This document shows positions 50,775 to 60,529 of a stretch of DNA of 64,000 nucleotides, in pieces. The first letter of the stretch is position 1. Every line of letters begins with the position of its first letter. Made by a program: the position numbers and the translations under genes. The notes below the pieces were generated by a model. It searched no databases. It was not told the origin of the DNA and worked only from the letters and a program-made list of their open reading frames with translations. The DNA is from an uncultured Porphyromonadaceae bacterium (GTDB lineage Bacteria; Bacteroidota; Bacteroidia; Bacteroidales; Muribaculaceae): the NCBI GenBank assembly GCA_947575235.1, contig CANPMT010000007.1, forward strand, positions 1 to 64,000, read 5' to 3'.

Positions 50775-53597
50775 TTAGAAATCAATGCGAACACCAAGAT
50801 TGTAGGAGCGGCACTGAGGAACACCCCCTACATTCATCTCAAGGTATTTGCGCTCCTTGCTGATAGTGGCGAGATCGTTGGCATCGACAAAAATCTGCAG
50901 CCCTTTCACAAACTTATCCGCAAACATCTTTGAGGGGAACTCGTAGGTGAGCTGAATCTTGTTGAGATAGAATGCGGATGTGGAATAGGTCCAGAAATCC
51001 GAGTCAACGAAATTCAGTTCGCCACCTTGGGTGGTGAGACGAGGGTAAGTGGCGGTCTCGGCTGTCTCGGGAGTCCAGCGGCCACGCACAACCTCTGAAT
51101 ACTTCCGGTTGCCATACACCCACATATATTTCCCTTTTGCATCAGAATCGTCGTTGCTGCCCTTGATACCCATCCCTCCGGTAGAGCCAGAACCTGCGGC
51201 GAAGAGGGTGAATCCTTTCCATCCGAGAGTAAGGTTTATGCCGTAACAGAAAGGAGCGTTCCATTTTCCGAGCTGCACTTTGTCACGCTCATCAATAATA
51301 CCGTCGTTGTTCTGGTCCTTGTATTTGAGGTCGCCCGGACGGGTATTGTTGTTGATTTTGGCAGAAGATGCCACATCCTCCTCATCTTTGAAGAATCCGA
51401 GACATTGATATCCGCGCAGAGCGTCAATAGGGGCTCCCTCGGTCTTGAGCCAGTCATATTCAGCAATCTCCGAGATGCGGGTGTTCTTTGAAGTGTAATA
51501 CATTCCGTTGAATCCCACGCCTACATTGAAATCACCAAACTCTTTTTTAAGGTTGAGGCTGAAGTCAAAACCGGTGCGTCGCTGGTTGTTGTAGTTGATG
51601 TAAGGACGCAGATCACTCACAGGCCACCATGTCTGGAAATAGTTGGGATAGAGGCTTGCCGGAATTGTGAGCTGGTCATTGAGGTTTATGTTGAAGAAAT
51701 TGGCGCTGAAATTTACCAGATTGTCAAGCAATACAGCATCCAGACCAACTGTGAATTCCTTGCGGGTGACAAACTTGAGGTCGAGATTCTCACCACGGGT
51801 GGCATCAGTGGTGTGGATGGCGTCGTTAGTCTCGCTCCATCCCCACCATGTGGCCTGGTCGGTGAAAATACCCTGATACATATAGTAGCTCTGTATATCC
51901 AGGTCCTCTTTCACGGCTCCGAGGCTTGTGGTGAGTCTCAGCTGGTTGACCCATGAGCTATCCTTGAGCCAGTTCTCGTTAGAGATCATCCAGGCAAGAG
52001 TCCCCACAGGGGAGAAACCATTGCGGTGTCCCGGTGCGAGTTTTGAGGAATGCACGCCAACTCCGGTGAACTCAGCGAAATAACGGTTGTCGTAGTTATA
52101 GTTGAGGTTTATGCCGAGATTCACGTTTGAGGTGCGGTGGTATTCACCTGCAGTAGACTGCTGCCAGCCATTTACAAGAGCCATCGCACTCACATTATGC
52201 ACACTGTTGAAGGTGTTCTTATAGTCGAAATGCGCGTTCCAGAGCATAGTCTGTGCCTCCTTGCTCTCACTCACATTCTGTGTGGCAGTCTTTTTATCCT
52301 GACCGAATTTGGTGAGATCCACGATAGCCGGATAGCCGAGCGCGTCATCCCATGTAGCCTGGTAGGTGGCATATTCATTATTGATAGATGTCACGTATGA
52401 AGTGGCATAGTCAACAGCAAACTGTGTATGGAATGAGAGCCCCTTCAACACACGGGCCAGATCCATGTCGATACCGATATTGAACTGGAAGAAGCGGCTT
52501 GTGGCTGTGTTATGACCGGCGGCATACATGGCGGCAAAGGGGTTGGTCATGTTGTTCTGTGTGCCACCGAGGATATACTTTCCGTCAACTATATAGTTTG
52601 AATTGTTGACGTAAGTCATGGCATTCTTGCAGCTCGGGTCAATCATCGAAATCGGGATTAGCGGCACAAGGGGGGAGGCTCCGGGGTTGGTGGGACGCAG
52701 TGTCGCTGATTCCACCCAGTAATTGGCATTGTCACGGCGCACATCGCTGAATGAAGCAGCCGTGTTGACGTAGCCTGACAGCCAATCGTTGATGCGCAGG
52801 TCAATATTGCCGCGCACGCTCAGGCGGTTATCCTTGTTCTTTTTACCCTCGCCGAAATTAGTGAGGTCATCGTTATGATTGAAAGAGACATTGGCATAGA
52901 ACTTTGCGAACTGTCCACCCCCGCGGAACTCCGCTGTTGCGTCATAGCTCATATAGTTCTTCTTCAGATAATCGCTTGAGAAGAAGTTGGTGTCGGGATA
53001 ACGGTAGATGTTGTTGCCGGTCGAGTAGTTGTAGATGTCGCTCTGAGAGAAAGCCGGAGAGAGTCCGTCGTTGCGGAGAGCTTCGTTATAGAGGGTCATA
53101 TACTCGGCGGAACCGAGATATTTGGGATAGCTTTTCGGCACATTGAGAGTGGCGCCACCATGCACGCTCACCTGCAGACCGTCATTGTTGCCACGTTTGG
53201 TTGTGATGAGAATCACGCCATGGGATGCACGGCTTCCGTACAAGGCCACGGCAGCCGCACTCTTCATGAATGTGATTTTTGAAATCTCGGAGGGGCGCAC
53301 CGTCCCGCTTTCGCGTGGCACACCGTCAACCAAGACAAGGGGATCACCCATGTTCCAGAGCTGACCGTTATATCCTGCCACGAGCGAGGCCATGTCGGCG
53401 AGACTGTAGGTCATGCGGTCTTTGTCAAATAGTTTCTCCACATCTATCTCATCCACCCCCGCGGGAAGGTCCATGGCCTCGACGGTGCGGAAAGCCATAT
53501 TAACCTTGGCCGTGTCGGGCAGAACCTCGGCGAAGGTAGCCAGGGGGCATGTCGCGGCAAGAAGCGTGATTATCGTTGATATATATTCGGTTTTCAT
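50775..53597 (-). CDS. xusC: SusC-type TonB receptor lacking the carboxypeptidase-like domain (XusC position)
   Basis: 940 aa with a signal peptide (TIITLLAATCPLATFA). Unlike most SusC proteins there is no CarboxypepD_reg repeat and no clear TonB box. The plug begins directly with an unusual FRTVEAMDLPAG..VAGYNG segment, then the conserved DPLVLVDGVP..ALYGSRASHGVILITTKRG. The barrel is complete and ends YNLGVRIDF. It pairs with the SusD-like gene directly downstream. It should import longer xylo-oligosaccharides, but the missing TonB box raises the question of how it is energised. Confidence 0.9.
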   Translation of the reverse strand: MKTEYISTIITLLAATCPLATFAEVLPDTAKVNMAFRTVEAMDLPAGVDEIDVEKLFDKDRMTYSLADMASLVAGYNGQLWNMGDPLVLVDGVPRESGTVRPSEISKITFMKSAAAVALYGSRASHGVILITTKRGNNDGLQVSVHGGATLNVPKSYPKYLGSAEYMTLYNEALRNDGLSPAFSQSDIYNYSTGNNIYRYPDTNFFSSDYLKKNYMSYDATAEFRGGGQFAKFYANVSFNHNDDLTNFGEGKKNKDNRLSVRGNIDLRINDWLSGYVNTAASFSDVRRDNANYWVESATLRPTNPGASPLVPLIPISMIDPSCKNAMTYVNNSNYIVDGKYILGGTQNNMTNPFAAMYAAGHNTATSRFFQFNIGIDMDLARVLKGLSFHTQFAVDYATSYVTSINNEYATYQATWDDALGYPAIVDLTKFGQDKKTATQNVSESKEAQTMLWNAHFDYKNTFNSVHNVSAMALVNGWQQSTAGEYHRTSNVNLGINLNYNYDNRYFAEFTGVGVHSSKLAPGHRNGFSPVGTLAWMISNENWLKDSSWVNQLRLTTSLGAVKEDLDIQSYYMYQGIFTDQATWWGWSETNDAIHTTDATRGENLDLKFVTRKEFTVGLDAVLLDNLVNFSANFFNINLNDQLTIPASLYPNYFQTWWPVSDLRPYINYNNQRRTGFDFSLNLKKEFGDFNVGVGFNGMYYTSKNTRISEIAEYDWLKTEGAPIDALRGYQCLGFFKDEEDVASSAKINNNTRPGDLKYKDQNNDGIIDERDKVQLGKWNAPFCYGINLTLGWKGFTLFAAGSGSTGGMGIKGSNDDSDAKGKYMWVYGNRKYSEVVRGRWTPETAETATYPRLTTQGGELNFVDSDFWTYSTSAFYLNKIQLTYEFPSKMFADKFVKGLQIFVDANDLATISKERKYLEMNVGGVPQCRSYNLGVRIDF

Positions 53598-53618
53598 GAT
53601 TTAAGTAGCTTTACATTG

Positions 53619-55502
53619 TTACCATCCGGGATTCTGGGGGAAGTCGGCTGAGAGCTCGCAGTCTGATTTCTTGAGGGGGAACCAGTAATGTTTCTCGTCG
53701 TAGTTACGTTTCACGATTACACTCTCATGCAGACCGCTCACCGCGTTGTTTTCGGGGTGTGAGGCATCAAACTCACCGCTGCGGGTAAATTCGAGCGAGG
53801 TCTTCTCGGCATACTCAGGAGCTGTGAGCAGAAGCCATCGGCGAAGGTCGGTCATGCGGTGTCCCTCGAATGAGAGCTCTACGGCACGTTCGCGGCGCAG
53901 TTCGCTCATGAACCCGTCAAGATTGCCTGAATACTTGGCGTTGACCTCAGCGGCTCCGGCACGGTTGCGTATCACGTTGAGGGCATCGAGAGCTGACCGT
54001 GTGAATTTTGCGGAACGTCCGGCAGGTGTGCCGTATCCTTCGGCGGCAGCCTCGGCATACATCAGATATACATCGGCGAGACGCATATAACTTATGCCGA
54101 TTGTGAACTGAGGCGACCATCCCCAGCCATCGTCATATCTGTTGCATGTGGGGTGAAGGAATTTCTTCAGGGCATATCCTGTGCGCGAGCCATGGTTGAC
54201 ATCGCGTGAGGCACCATCGGTGAAGAGTTCTATATTGGGAAGGTCACACTGATAGTTGTCGGTGATAAGGCAACCGTCAAACACGATATCATTGTAGAAA
54301 CGAGGGTCGCGGTCCTTCCATGGATGTGTGGGGTCGTAGCCTGAATCGGGGTCAGTGATCGGAAGACCATTCGCCATGCCGTAGAAATCAACATAATTGG
54401 CGCAAGGGCTGAGATTGAGGCCACCACCGTCAGGATGATAAGGCACAGGCACATACTGAAGAGCCAGTCCATAACGTGTGTTCTGCCATGGCGACCATTC
54501 CGGGGCGCGGAAGATGGCCTCAGTAGAACCCGGGGTAAGACCGTTCTGACCATAGCTGTAAAAAACGTCAGCTATATTATCATATGTCACGAGAGAGTAT
54601 ATGCTCTGCCCACCCTCGACGTATGATAGAGCCTCGCCGAGAGCGTCAGCTGCACGTTTGCAGAAATCCTCGTTATATGAGGCTACCCCTGTCGATACCT
54701 TGTTCATCAGCGGCGAGCCGGCCCAGAGGAGGTTCTTGCCAAGATATGCCAGAGCCATCACTTTATTTATACGGAGCTGATTGTTGCCGTTGGTAATCAC
54801 ACTGATGCCGGCTTTATCCCAGTCAAGAGGGAGAAGGTCGGCGGCGCGTCGGAAATCCTCGGCCGCTTTCTCGGCACATTCGTGATAGCTCAGACGCGGA
54901 CGTGAGAGGTCGCCGCTCGGGTCGAGAGTCTCGTCAAGATAAGGCAGGCCTCCGAAATACTGCATGAGCATGAAATGATACCATCCGCGGAAGAAGAGGA
55001 GCTGACCCTCGATGGCTTTCTTCTGGTCGGCGGTGGCATCGGTGAGCAGGTCAAGATTCTGCAGACCGAGGTTGCATTTGCGGATACCCCACCATGCGCA
55101 TGGCCAGAGCCCTTTGTTGAATCGTATCGCGTCAGCAGCCGTGCCATTGCGTTCGGCACTGAACGCTGCACGGTCAAGCCAGCCGGTGCCCCAGCCGTCA
55201 TGCTCGCTTTGCCATCCCCAGAAATCACCGTTGTCAACCTTATATACCATATGGTAGTTTACATCGGCGCTGATCACCTCGTCGTCACCCCAGTTGAAGG
55301 AGTTGCTCCAATAACCCTTCGCGAAGTTGGGTATATTGTCATAAAGCTCCTCTACGAAACCCTGGAAGTTGGTGAAGTTCTTGTAGGGGTCGACAGCTGA
55401 AATGTCAGACTCCTCTGACTTGTCAAGATAGTCAGAGCAGCTACCGAGTGAGAGAGTGGCAGCTGCGAAGGCCATCAATATATATTTGTTAAGATTCTTC
55501 AT
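53619..55502 (-). CDS. xusB: SusD/RagB-family lipoprotein (XusB position)
   Basis: 627 aa. The lipobox is SLGSC (Cys22), followed by SDYLDKSEESD, an acidic surface-export signal. SusD hallmarks are IRKCNLGLQNLDLL, FFRGWYHFMLMQYFGGLPYLDETL and the C-terminal ERAVELSFEGHRMTDLRRW, ending ELSADFPQNPGW. The many exposed Trp/Tyr residues (GDFWGWQSEHDGWGTGW) suit stacking on xylose rings. It lies 15 bases downstream of its SusC partner. Confidence 0.93.
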   Translation of the reverse strand: MKNLNKYILMAFAAATLSLGSCSDYLDKSEESDISAVDPYKNFTNFQGFVEELYDNIPNFAKGYWSNSFNWGDDEVISADVNYHMVYKVDNGDFWGWQSEHDGWGTGWLDRAAFSAERNGTAADAIRFNKGLWPCAWWGIRKCNLGLQNLDLLTDATADQKKAIEGQLLFFRGWYHFMLMQYFGGLPYLDETLDPSGDLSRPRLSYHECAEKAAEDFRRAADLLPLDWDKAGISVITNGNNQLRINKVMALAYLGKNLLWAGSPLMNKVSTGVASYNEDFCKRAADALGEALSYVEGGQSIYSLVTYDNIADVFYSYGQNGLTPGSTEAIFRAPEWSPWQNTRYGLALQYVPVPYHPDGGGLNLSPCANYVDFYGMANGLPITDPDSGYDPTHPWKDRDPRFYNDIVFDGCLITDNYQCDLPNIELFTDGASRDVNHGSRTGYALKKFLHPTCNRYDDGWGWSPQFTIGISYMRLADVYLMYAEAAAEGYGTPAGRSAKFTRSALDALNVIRNRAGAAEVNAKYSGNLDGFMSELRRERAVELSFEGHRMTDLRRWLLLTAPEYAEKTSLEFTRSGEFDASHPENNAVSGLHESVIVKRNYDEKHYWFPLKKSDCELSADFPQNPGW

Positions 55503-55517
55503 TTTGATATTTCCCTT

Positions 55518-58500
55518 TTAAAGTTCAAACTTAAGACCGAGGTTGAAACGGCGCACAGTAGGATAAGCACCCTGGGTGGCCAGACCGGTACCGGCGAAGT
55601 TCGACTCACGGTCATCCGGCATACGGCTCCATACCCAGAGGTTGTTGCCGTTGAGATAAAGCTTCAAGGAATTGAGACCAATCTTCTTCACCCAGCCCGA
55701 TGTCCATGTGTAGGCAATCTCGGCATTCTTCAGACGAACGTAAGAGCCGTCATAGTGATAGCGGGTACCCTCGTAATAGCTCGGAGTGGAGCTCCAGCGG
55801 GGCATGGGATTGCCGTCAGGATTAGCCGCCGACCAATAGGAACCCTCCTCATACACCGTATTGAGGTGATTTGCAAGAGAGGTGAATCCCACATAACGGC
55901 TCACATTTGTCACGCCATAGAACTGTACGAATGCGCTGAAACCCTTCCACTCGAAACCTACGGTGGCATTATACGTATTCTCAGGACTTCCGGTGAAACT
56001 ATATGGCGCGGAGTCGTTGGTGTCAATCACACCGTCGGCATTATAGTCAGCTATTATAAACTGTCCGGGGAGTTTCTGATTGTCGTTGGTGTTATGGTTG
56101 GTCATGCCGATTACCTGGTCCCAGGTCTGGGCTATGCCGGCGCTGTAGTACGAATGGTCCTGTCCGATTGCGAATCCTGTCTTTTTCTGATAGTCGGGAG
56201 AGAGAGCAGGGTCATCGTAGTGCAGAATCTTGTTCTTGGCATGGGTCATTGCGAAGTTGCCCCATACATACCAGTCGCCGAAACGGTGGTTGAGACGCAG
56301 CTCCAATTCAAAGCCGGTTGACTTCACACGTCCGAGGTTGGCTGTGGGTGCGCTGCCGCCGAGATAGGAGGGTACTGCACGGTCGGAGCCGGTGACGAGG
56401 ATGTCATTACGTTTCTCAGAGAAGAACTCGAAGTTACCTCCGATCTCACCATTGAAGAATGAGTAATCAATACCGAGATTCTGCTTTATGGCCTTCTCCC
56501 AATGCACATCAGGATTCCCCATCGCTTTCTCAAAATACCAGATATATGGACTGAGGATATTGTTGCCCAATCCATGGAACGATTGTCCGCCATAGCCGAG
56601 CTGGTCGGCGTATAGCCATCTGGCCGGGACGTAGTCGTCGCCGACCTCACCGTAAGAATAGCGGATCTTGAGGCTGCTCAATGCCGGGCGTGCCCATGAC
56701 ATGAATTTCTCATTAGATATCATCCATCCCACCGCACCGGAGTTGAAGAATGCGAAGCGATGCTTCACACCGAAACGTTCAGAACCGTTGTAGGCACCGT
56801 TGTATTCAGCAAAATAACGGTCGTCGAAATTATATGTAAGACGGAAAGCCCAGTCCTCACGATAGTTTGTGAAGTCATTTCCGTAGGTGTTCTCAGTGCG
56901 GTTGAACACACCCATAGCGCTCACATCATGTTTGTCGGCGAAATTGTTAGCCCAGTAGAGCTGTGCCTGATAGAAGAGGTTGCGCTGGGTGGCGTAGTTG
57001 TCAACCTCACCGCCGTTGGTGGCCCAATGCACGCCTTCCGTGAAATCGAATCCGGTTTTTGAATCATCCGGCCTGGCGATAGTAACCTCACCGGTGAGAG
57101 GGTCGATCCATTTCATCTGGTAGTTGTTATTCTCGTCATTGATTCCACGGTGACGCTCAATGAAAGTGTTGTCCCATGAAACAAGAGCGGAGACCTTGAG
57201 TCCGGATGTTATGAAACTTAAATCCTGTTCAATTGTGAAGTCGGTATTGATGCGTGTTGTGGTGGTTTTCTCCATACCACGAGTGGCGAGATTGGAGATT
57301 GAGTTTGGTGCGGCCTGAGAATCCTTTGGATAATATCCCCATGTGCCGTCGGAATAACGTGGAAGGAAGGCATCCGGTGGAGCGGAATATGCAGCCTGCC
57401 AGAGCTGTGTGGCCTGGAAGTCAGTGTCTGGGGTGTTCCAGGGACTCTTCTTCTGAGCGTGCATACCGAATAGGTTCACCTTGAAGAGAGTGGTCCGGGT
57501 AATCTGGAAGTCAAGGTTGGAGCGTGCGTTGACACGGTTGTAACCGTATCCTCCCTTGTATCCACGACCGTTATCCCATTCACGGAAAAGGTCGCCCTCA
57601 GAGAGGAAGTCGACAGATGCGAAATATTTCACACTCTTCGTACCGCCTGATATATTCACAGCCGGGTTATAGCTCATGGCAGTGCGTTTGAAGAGTTCAT
57701 TCTCCCAGTCGACGTCGGCATATCGTTCCCATTCGTCACCCGGGTTGCGGTATTTCTGAATCACATCATCAGGATATATGTCAGCCCAGGAGTCGGGAGA
57801 AATGCCGAGTTCGCGTTCGATAGCCTGATTGCGGATCATGATGGCATCAGCCGAGCCCAATTTCTTAGGGAGCTTTGAGGCCACTTTCATAGTCATGTTC
57901 ATCTGGGCGGAAATCTGAGCGCGTCCCTCCTGACCACGTTTTGTAGTAATGAGCACAACACCGTTGGCACCTTTCACGCCATATACGGCAGTGGCAGAGG
58001 CATCTTTAAGCACAGAGATTGACTGTACGGAGCTGATGTCGACCGAGCTCATGGGGCGTTCGATACCATCCACCAGGACAAGAGGAGAGGAACTGTTCCA
58101 GGATGATGTGCCACGGATAACAATCTTCGGATCCTCATCGCCCGGCATACCGGTAGAAGATTCTGTCACAACACCCGGAAGATTACCGGTGAGGGCTGCT
58201 CCCACAGAGGAGACACCACCTGCGCGTGCCAGGGTCTCGCCTGAGGTCTGGGTGATGGCGCCCACAACGGAGGCTTTCTTCTGCTGGCCGTAGCCCACGA
58301 CCACGACTTCTGCAAGTTGCTCGGAATTCTCTTTCATAGTCACGTTTACAAGCGTGCGTCCGTTCACAGTCTCCTCGACAGGCATCATGCCGATGTAAGA
58401 GAAAACTAAGACTGCCGATTTGGCATCGGGCACGTTAATCTCGTAATTGCCATCAATGTCGGTTGAAGTTCCTGTGGAGAGGTTAGACTTCAAACGGACA

Positions 58501-58625
58501 GTGGCACCGATAATCGGTTCACCCGTCTCATCGGTAACGACACCCTTCACTATGGCTGCCAGTCCGCTCACGGAGGAGAGGAGAACCATCAGCACGGGTA
58601 TCAGAATGCGCCTGAATAAATCCAT
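55518..58625 (-). CDS. xusA: SusC-type TonB-dependent xylo-oligosaccharide receptor (XusA position)
   Basis: 1035 aa. A signal peptide is followed by a carboxypeptidase-regulatory-like domain (VKGVVTDETGEPIIGATVRLK, about 27-100) and a TonB box AEVVVVGYGQQ (about 104-114). The plug (LTGNLPGVVTESSTGMPGDE, SSPLVLVDGIERPM, TAVYGVKGANGVVLITTKRG) and barrel are complete, ending FNLGLKFEL. It is the first of two SusC/SusD pairs, the conserved xusA-B-C-D order of xylan loci in Prevotella and Bacteroides. The 36-base gap to the upstream GH43 gene shows no promoter, so it is probably cotranscribed. Confidence 0.95.
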   Translation of the reverse strand: MDLFRRILIPVLMVLLSSVSGLAAIVKGVVTDETGEPIIGATVRLKSNLSTGTSTDIDGNYEINVPDAKSAVLVFSYIGMMPVEETVNGRTLVNVTMKENSEQLAEVVVVGYGQQKKASVVGAITQTSGETLARAGGVSSVGAALTGNLPGVVTESSTGMPGDEDPKIVIRGTSSWNSSSPLVLVDGIERPMSSVDISSVQSISVLKDASATAVYGVKGANGVVLITTKRGQEGRAQISAQMNMTMKVASKLPKKLGSADAIMIRNQAIERELGISPDSWADIYPDDVIQKYRNPGDEWERYADVDWENELFKRTAMSYNPAVNISGGTKSVKYFASVDFLSEGDLFREWDNGRGYKGGYGYNRVNARSNLDFQITRTTLFKVNLFGMHAQKKSPWNTPDTDFQATQLWQAAYSAPPDAFLPRYSDGTWGYYPKDSQAAPNSISNLATRGMEKTTTTRINTDFTIEQDLSFITSGLKVSALVSWDNTFIERHRGINDENNNYQMKWIDPLTGEVTIARPDDSKTGFDFTEGVHWATNGGEVDNYATQRNLFYQAQLYWANNFADKHDVSAMGVFNRTENTYGNDFTNYREDWAFRLTYNFDDRYFAEYNGAYNGSERFGVKHRFAFFNSGAVGWMISNEKFMSWARPALSSLKIRYSYGEVGDDYVPARWLYADQLGYGGQSFHGLGNNILSPYIWYFEKAMGNPDVHWEKAIKQNLGIDYSFFNGEIGGNFEFFSEKRNDILVTGSDRAVPSYLGGSAPTANLGRVKSTGFELELRLNHRFGDWYVWGNFAMTHAKNKILHYDDPALSPDYQKKTGFAIGQDHSYYSAGIAQTWDQVIGMTNHNTNDNQKLPGQFIIADYNADGVIDTNDSAPYSFTGSPENTYNATVGFEWKGFSAFVQFYGVTNVSRYVGFTSLANHLNTVYEEGSYWSAANPDGNPMPRWSSTPSYYEGTRYHYDGSYVRLKNAEIAYTWTSGWVKKIGLNSLKLYLNGNNLWVWSRMPDDRESNFAGTGLATQGAYPTVRRFNLGLKFEL

Positions 58626-58661
58626 TTCTTGAGTTAGATTTTAAGTTATTATTAAGGTTAT

Positions 58662-60410
58662 TTATCTCGAAAGGTTAGCGGTAAGGTTAGAATTGGCGCT
58701 ATCGAATCTTTTTGAGGAAGCATAGAGCCCGATGTTTGTGCCTGTAAAGCCACCGGCATTTGCAGTGGAGGTATAGGAGGCGTCAAGATTCCCGGCAAGC
58801 TTTCTCCATTCGCCATTGTTGCCGCATGAAAAGTCGAAGGCGATGCACTCTCCTGTGGAACGTATTCTCAAACCTAAGGTAGCTACATCTGCCGGTATTA
58901 CAGCAGATGCAACCATCTCCATACCGTTGTCGGATACCTGTCCCACCCAGACGGTGTGCCGTCCATTCTCCAGACTGCGGCATATCATATATTGGTGAGT
59001 CTCATCCTTGAACACCACCATCCCGGCATATTCATTCTCATTCTGAGGAATAAAAGCCATTGTGGTGGCAGCTTCATATTCATGATGCTGCACCCTGCGG
59101 CTGACGAAGGCGGGACAACTCTTGTCGCCTGTGTGTACTGGAGCGCAGCAGAGCGAGAGGCATCCGGGGTGTTCCGTGAGGGAGTAGAGGTCGGTTCCGG
59201 GGTGTCGGAGTGTCATCCACTCATCTCCCAATTCTGTAGTGTTGAAGGCAGTGTAGACAGAGAAATTGCCTGAAGTAGTGACATTTCTCGTAACCCCCTC
59301 CCTTTTCACGATGCGAGGGACAAGGGCTCCCTCCTTCACAATCTCAGGCCATCCATCGGGTGTCCATGTGACAGGCACGATATATGTCTCGCGTCCGAGG
59401 TTCTCAAATTTATTTCCGATAGGGCGGCAGGCGAGGAAAACCGCCCACCAGTCACCCTCCTTGGCCTGGATAAGGTCCGCATGTCCGGCGCAGGTGATGG
59501 GGTCTTTGCGGTCTTTAGCCAAAGTGCGCTGTGTGAGTATGGGATTCCCTTCATATGCTTTGAAAGGACCCCATGGAGAATCAGAGCGGTAGATTACCTC
59601 ACTGTGCCAGTCGCCTGTGCCACCTTCGGCAGTCATAAGGTAATAAGTTCCGTTGATATTATACATATGCGGCCCCTCACACCAGATAGGCTTCTCTTCA
59701 GGACGACAACCCTTGTCGATGAGTATTCTTCTTTCACCTACACACTTGTCAGTCGTGACATCATATTCGATCATTCGGACAGTGCGGTGGCCGGGATATT
59801 CGGGGTTGTTGCCAGGGGCATCATCATTGTTTAGGATGTAAGCCTTGCCGTCGGTGTCGAAGAATAAGGAGGGGTCGATTCCTGCCACTTCGGGCAACAT
59901 TATGGGGTCGCTCCAGTCACCGGCGGGATTCTGGGTCTTCACAAGGAAATTACCCGCGCCGACGTTGGTAGTGATCATATAATAGGTCTTGTTTGCAGGA
60001 TTATAGGAGAGACCGGGAGCGAATATGCCGCCGCTGATTTTCTGCCCCTCCATATTCTGGAGCTGAGAAGGACGGTCAAGTACATGTCCGATCTGTTCCC
60101 AGTTCATAAGGTCGCGGCTATGGAATATGGGCACACCCGGGAAATAGGAGAAGGTAGAGGTGGTGAGATAATAGTCACCTTCGCCATTTGTGCAGAGGGC
60201 AGGGTCGGAATACCAACCTGGGAGAATCGGATTGAAAAATTCCGATTCAGAAGATAGCTGGTTGTCGCGGTAGAACTTGTCAGAGCCCGAGTAATTGAAC
60301 TCCGAGAAGTTGGCTCTGCCGGCAACCGGTTGCAAATCAGCTGCCGAGATTTCGGCGTTGGCGCAACTCCCGAGGGATATCAGAGATGTGAGTATAACTA
60401 ATTTATTCAT
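58662..60410 (-). CDS. GH43 beta-xylosidase / arabinofuranosidase lipoprotein
   Basis: 582 aa with lipobox LISLGSC (Cys16). The five-bladed GH43 propeller (about 58-370) has the catalytic triad: base Asp69 in GWYSDPAL, Asp179 in GIDPSLFFD and acid Glu245 in WCEGPHMY. The C-terminal part (about 385-580) is a DUF1349-like beta-sandwich (ELGDEWMTLRHPGTDLY..), usual in xylosidases of subfamilies 1, 10, 11 and 12. It should release xylose or arabinose from xylo-oligosaccharides. It lies 119 bases after the other GH43 gene, with an intercistronic hairpin, and 36 bases before xusA. Confidence 0.9.
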   Translation of the reverse strand: MNKLVILTSLISLGSCANAEISAADLQPVAGRANFSEFNYSGSDKFYRDNQLSSESEFFNPILPGWYSDPALCTNGEGDYYLTTSTFSYFPGVPIFHSRDLMNWEQIGHVLDRPSQLQNMEGQKISGGIFAPGLSYNPANKTYYMITTNVGAGNFLVKTQNPAGDWSDPIMLPEVAGIDPSLFFDTDGKAYILNNDDAPGNNPEYPGHRTVRMIEYDVTTDKCVGERRILIDKGCRPEEKPIWCEGPHMYNINGTYYLMTAEGGTGDWHSEVIYRSDSPWGPFKAYEGNPILTQRTLAKDRKDPITCAGHADLIQAKEGDWWAVFLACRPIGNKFENLGRETYIVPVTWTPDGWPEIVKEGALVPRIVKREGVTRNVTTSGNFSVYTAFNTTELGDEWMTLRHPGTDLYSLTEHPGCLSLCCAPVHTGDKSCPAFVSRRVQHHEYEAATTMAFIPQNENEYAGMVVFKDETHQYMICRSLENGRHTVWVGQVSDNGMEMVASAVIPADVATLGLRIRSTGECIAFDFSCGNNGEWRKLAGNLDASYTSTANAGGFTGTNIGLYASSKRFDSANSNLTANLSR

Positions 60411-60529
60411 ATACGTTATGTTAGTTTGATCAACAATAAAAGGTATCTCGGACGATCATGCTATTGACTTCCAAGGATAGCAGGAGTTCTCACGAACTCC
60501 TGCCGGCCCGGAGAGTCAAAACCATATTA

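Noticed and set aside
60480-60503. 10-bp hairpin between the two GH43 genes as a terminator
   Set aside because: GCAGGAGTTC / GAACTCCTGC has no T-tract on the minus strand and no promoter follows before the next gene. More likely an RNA processing or stability element inside the operon.
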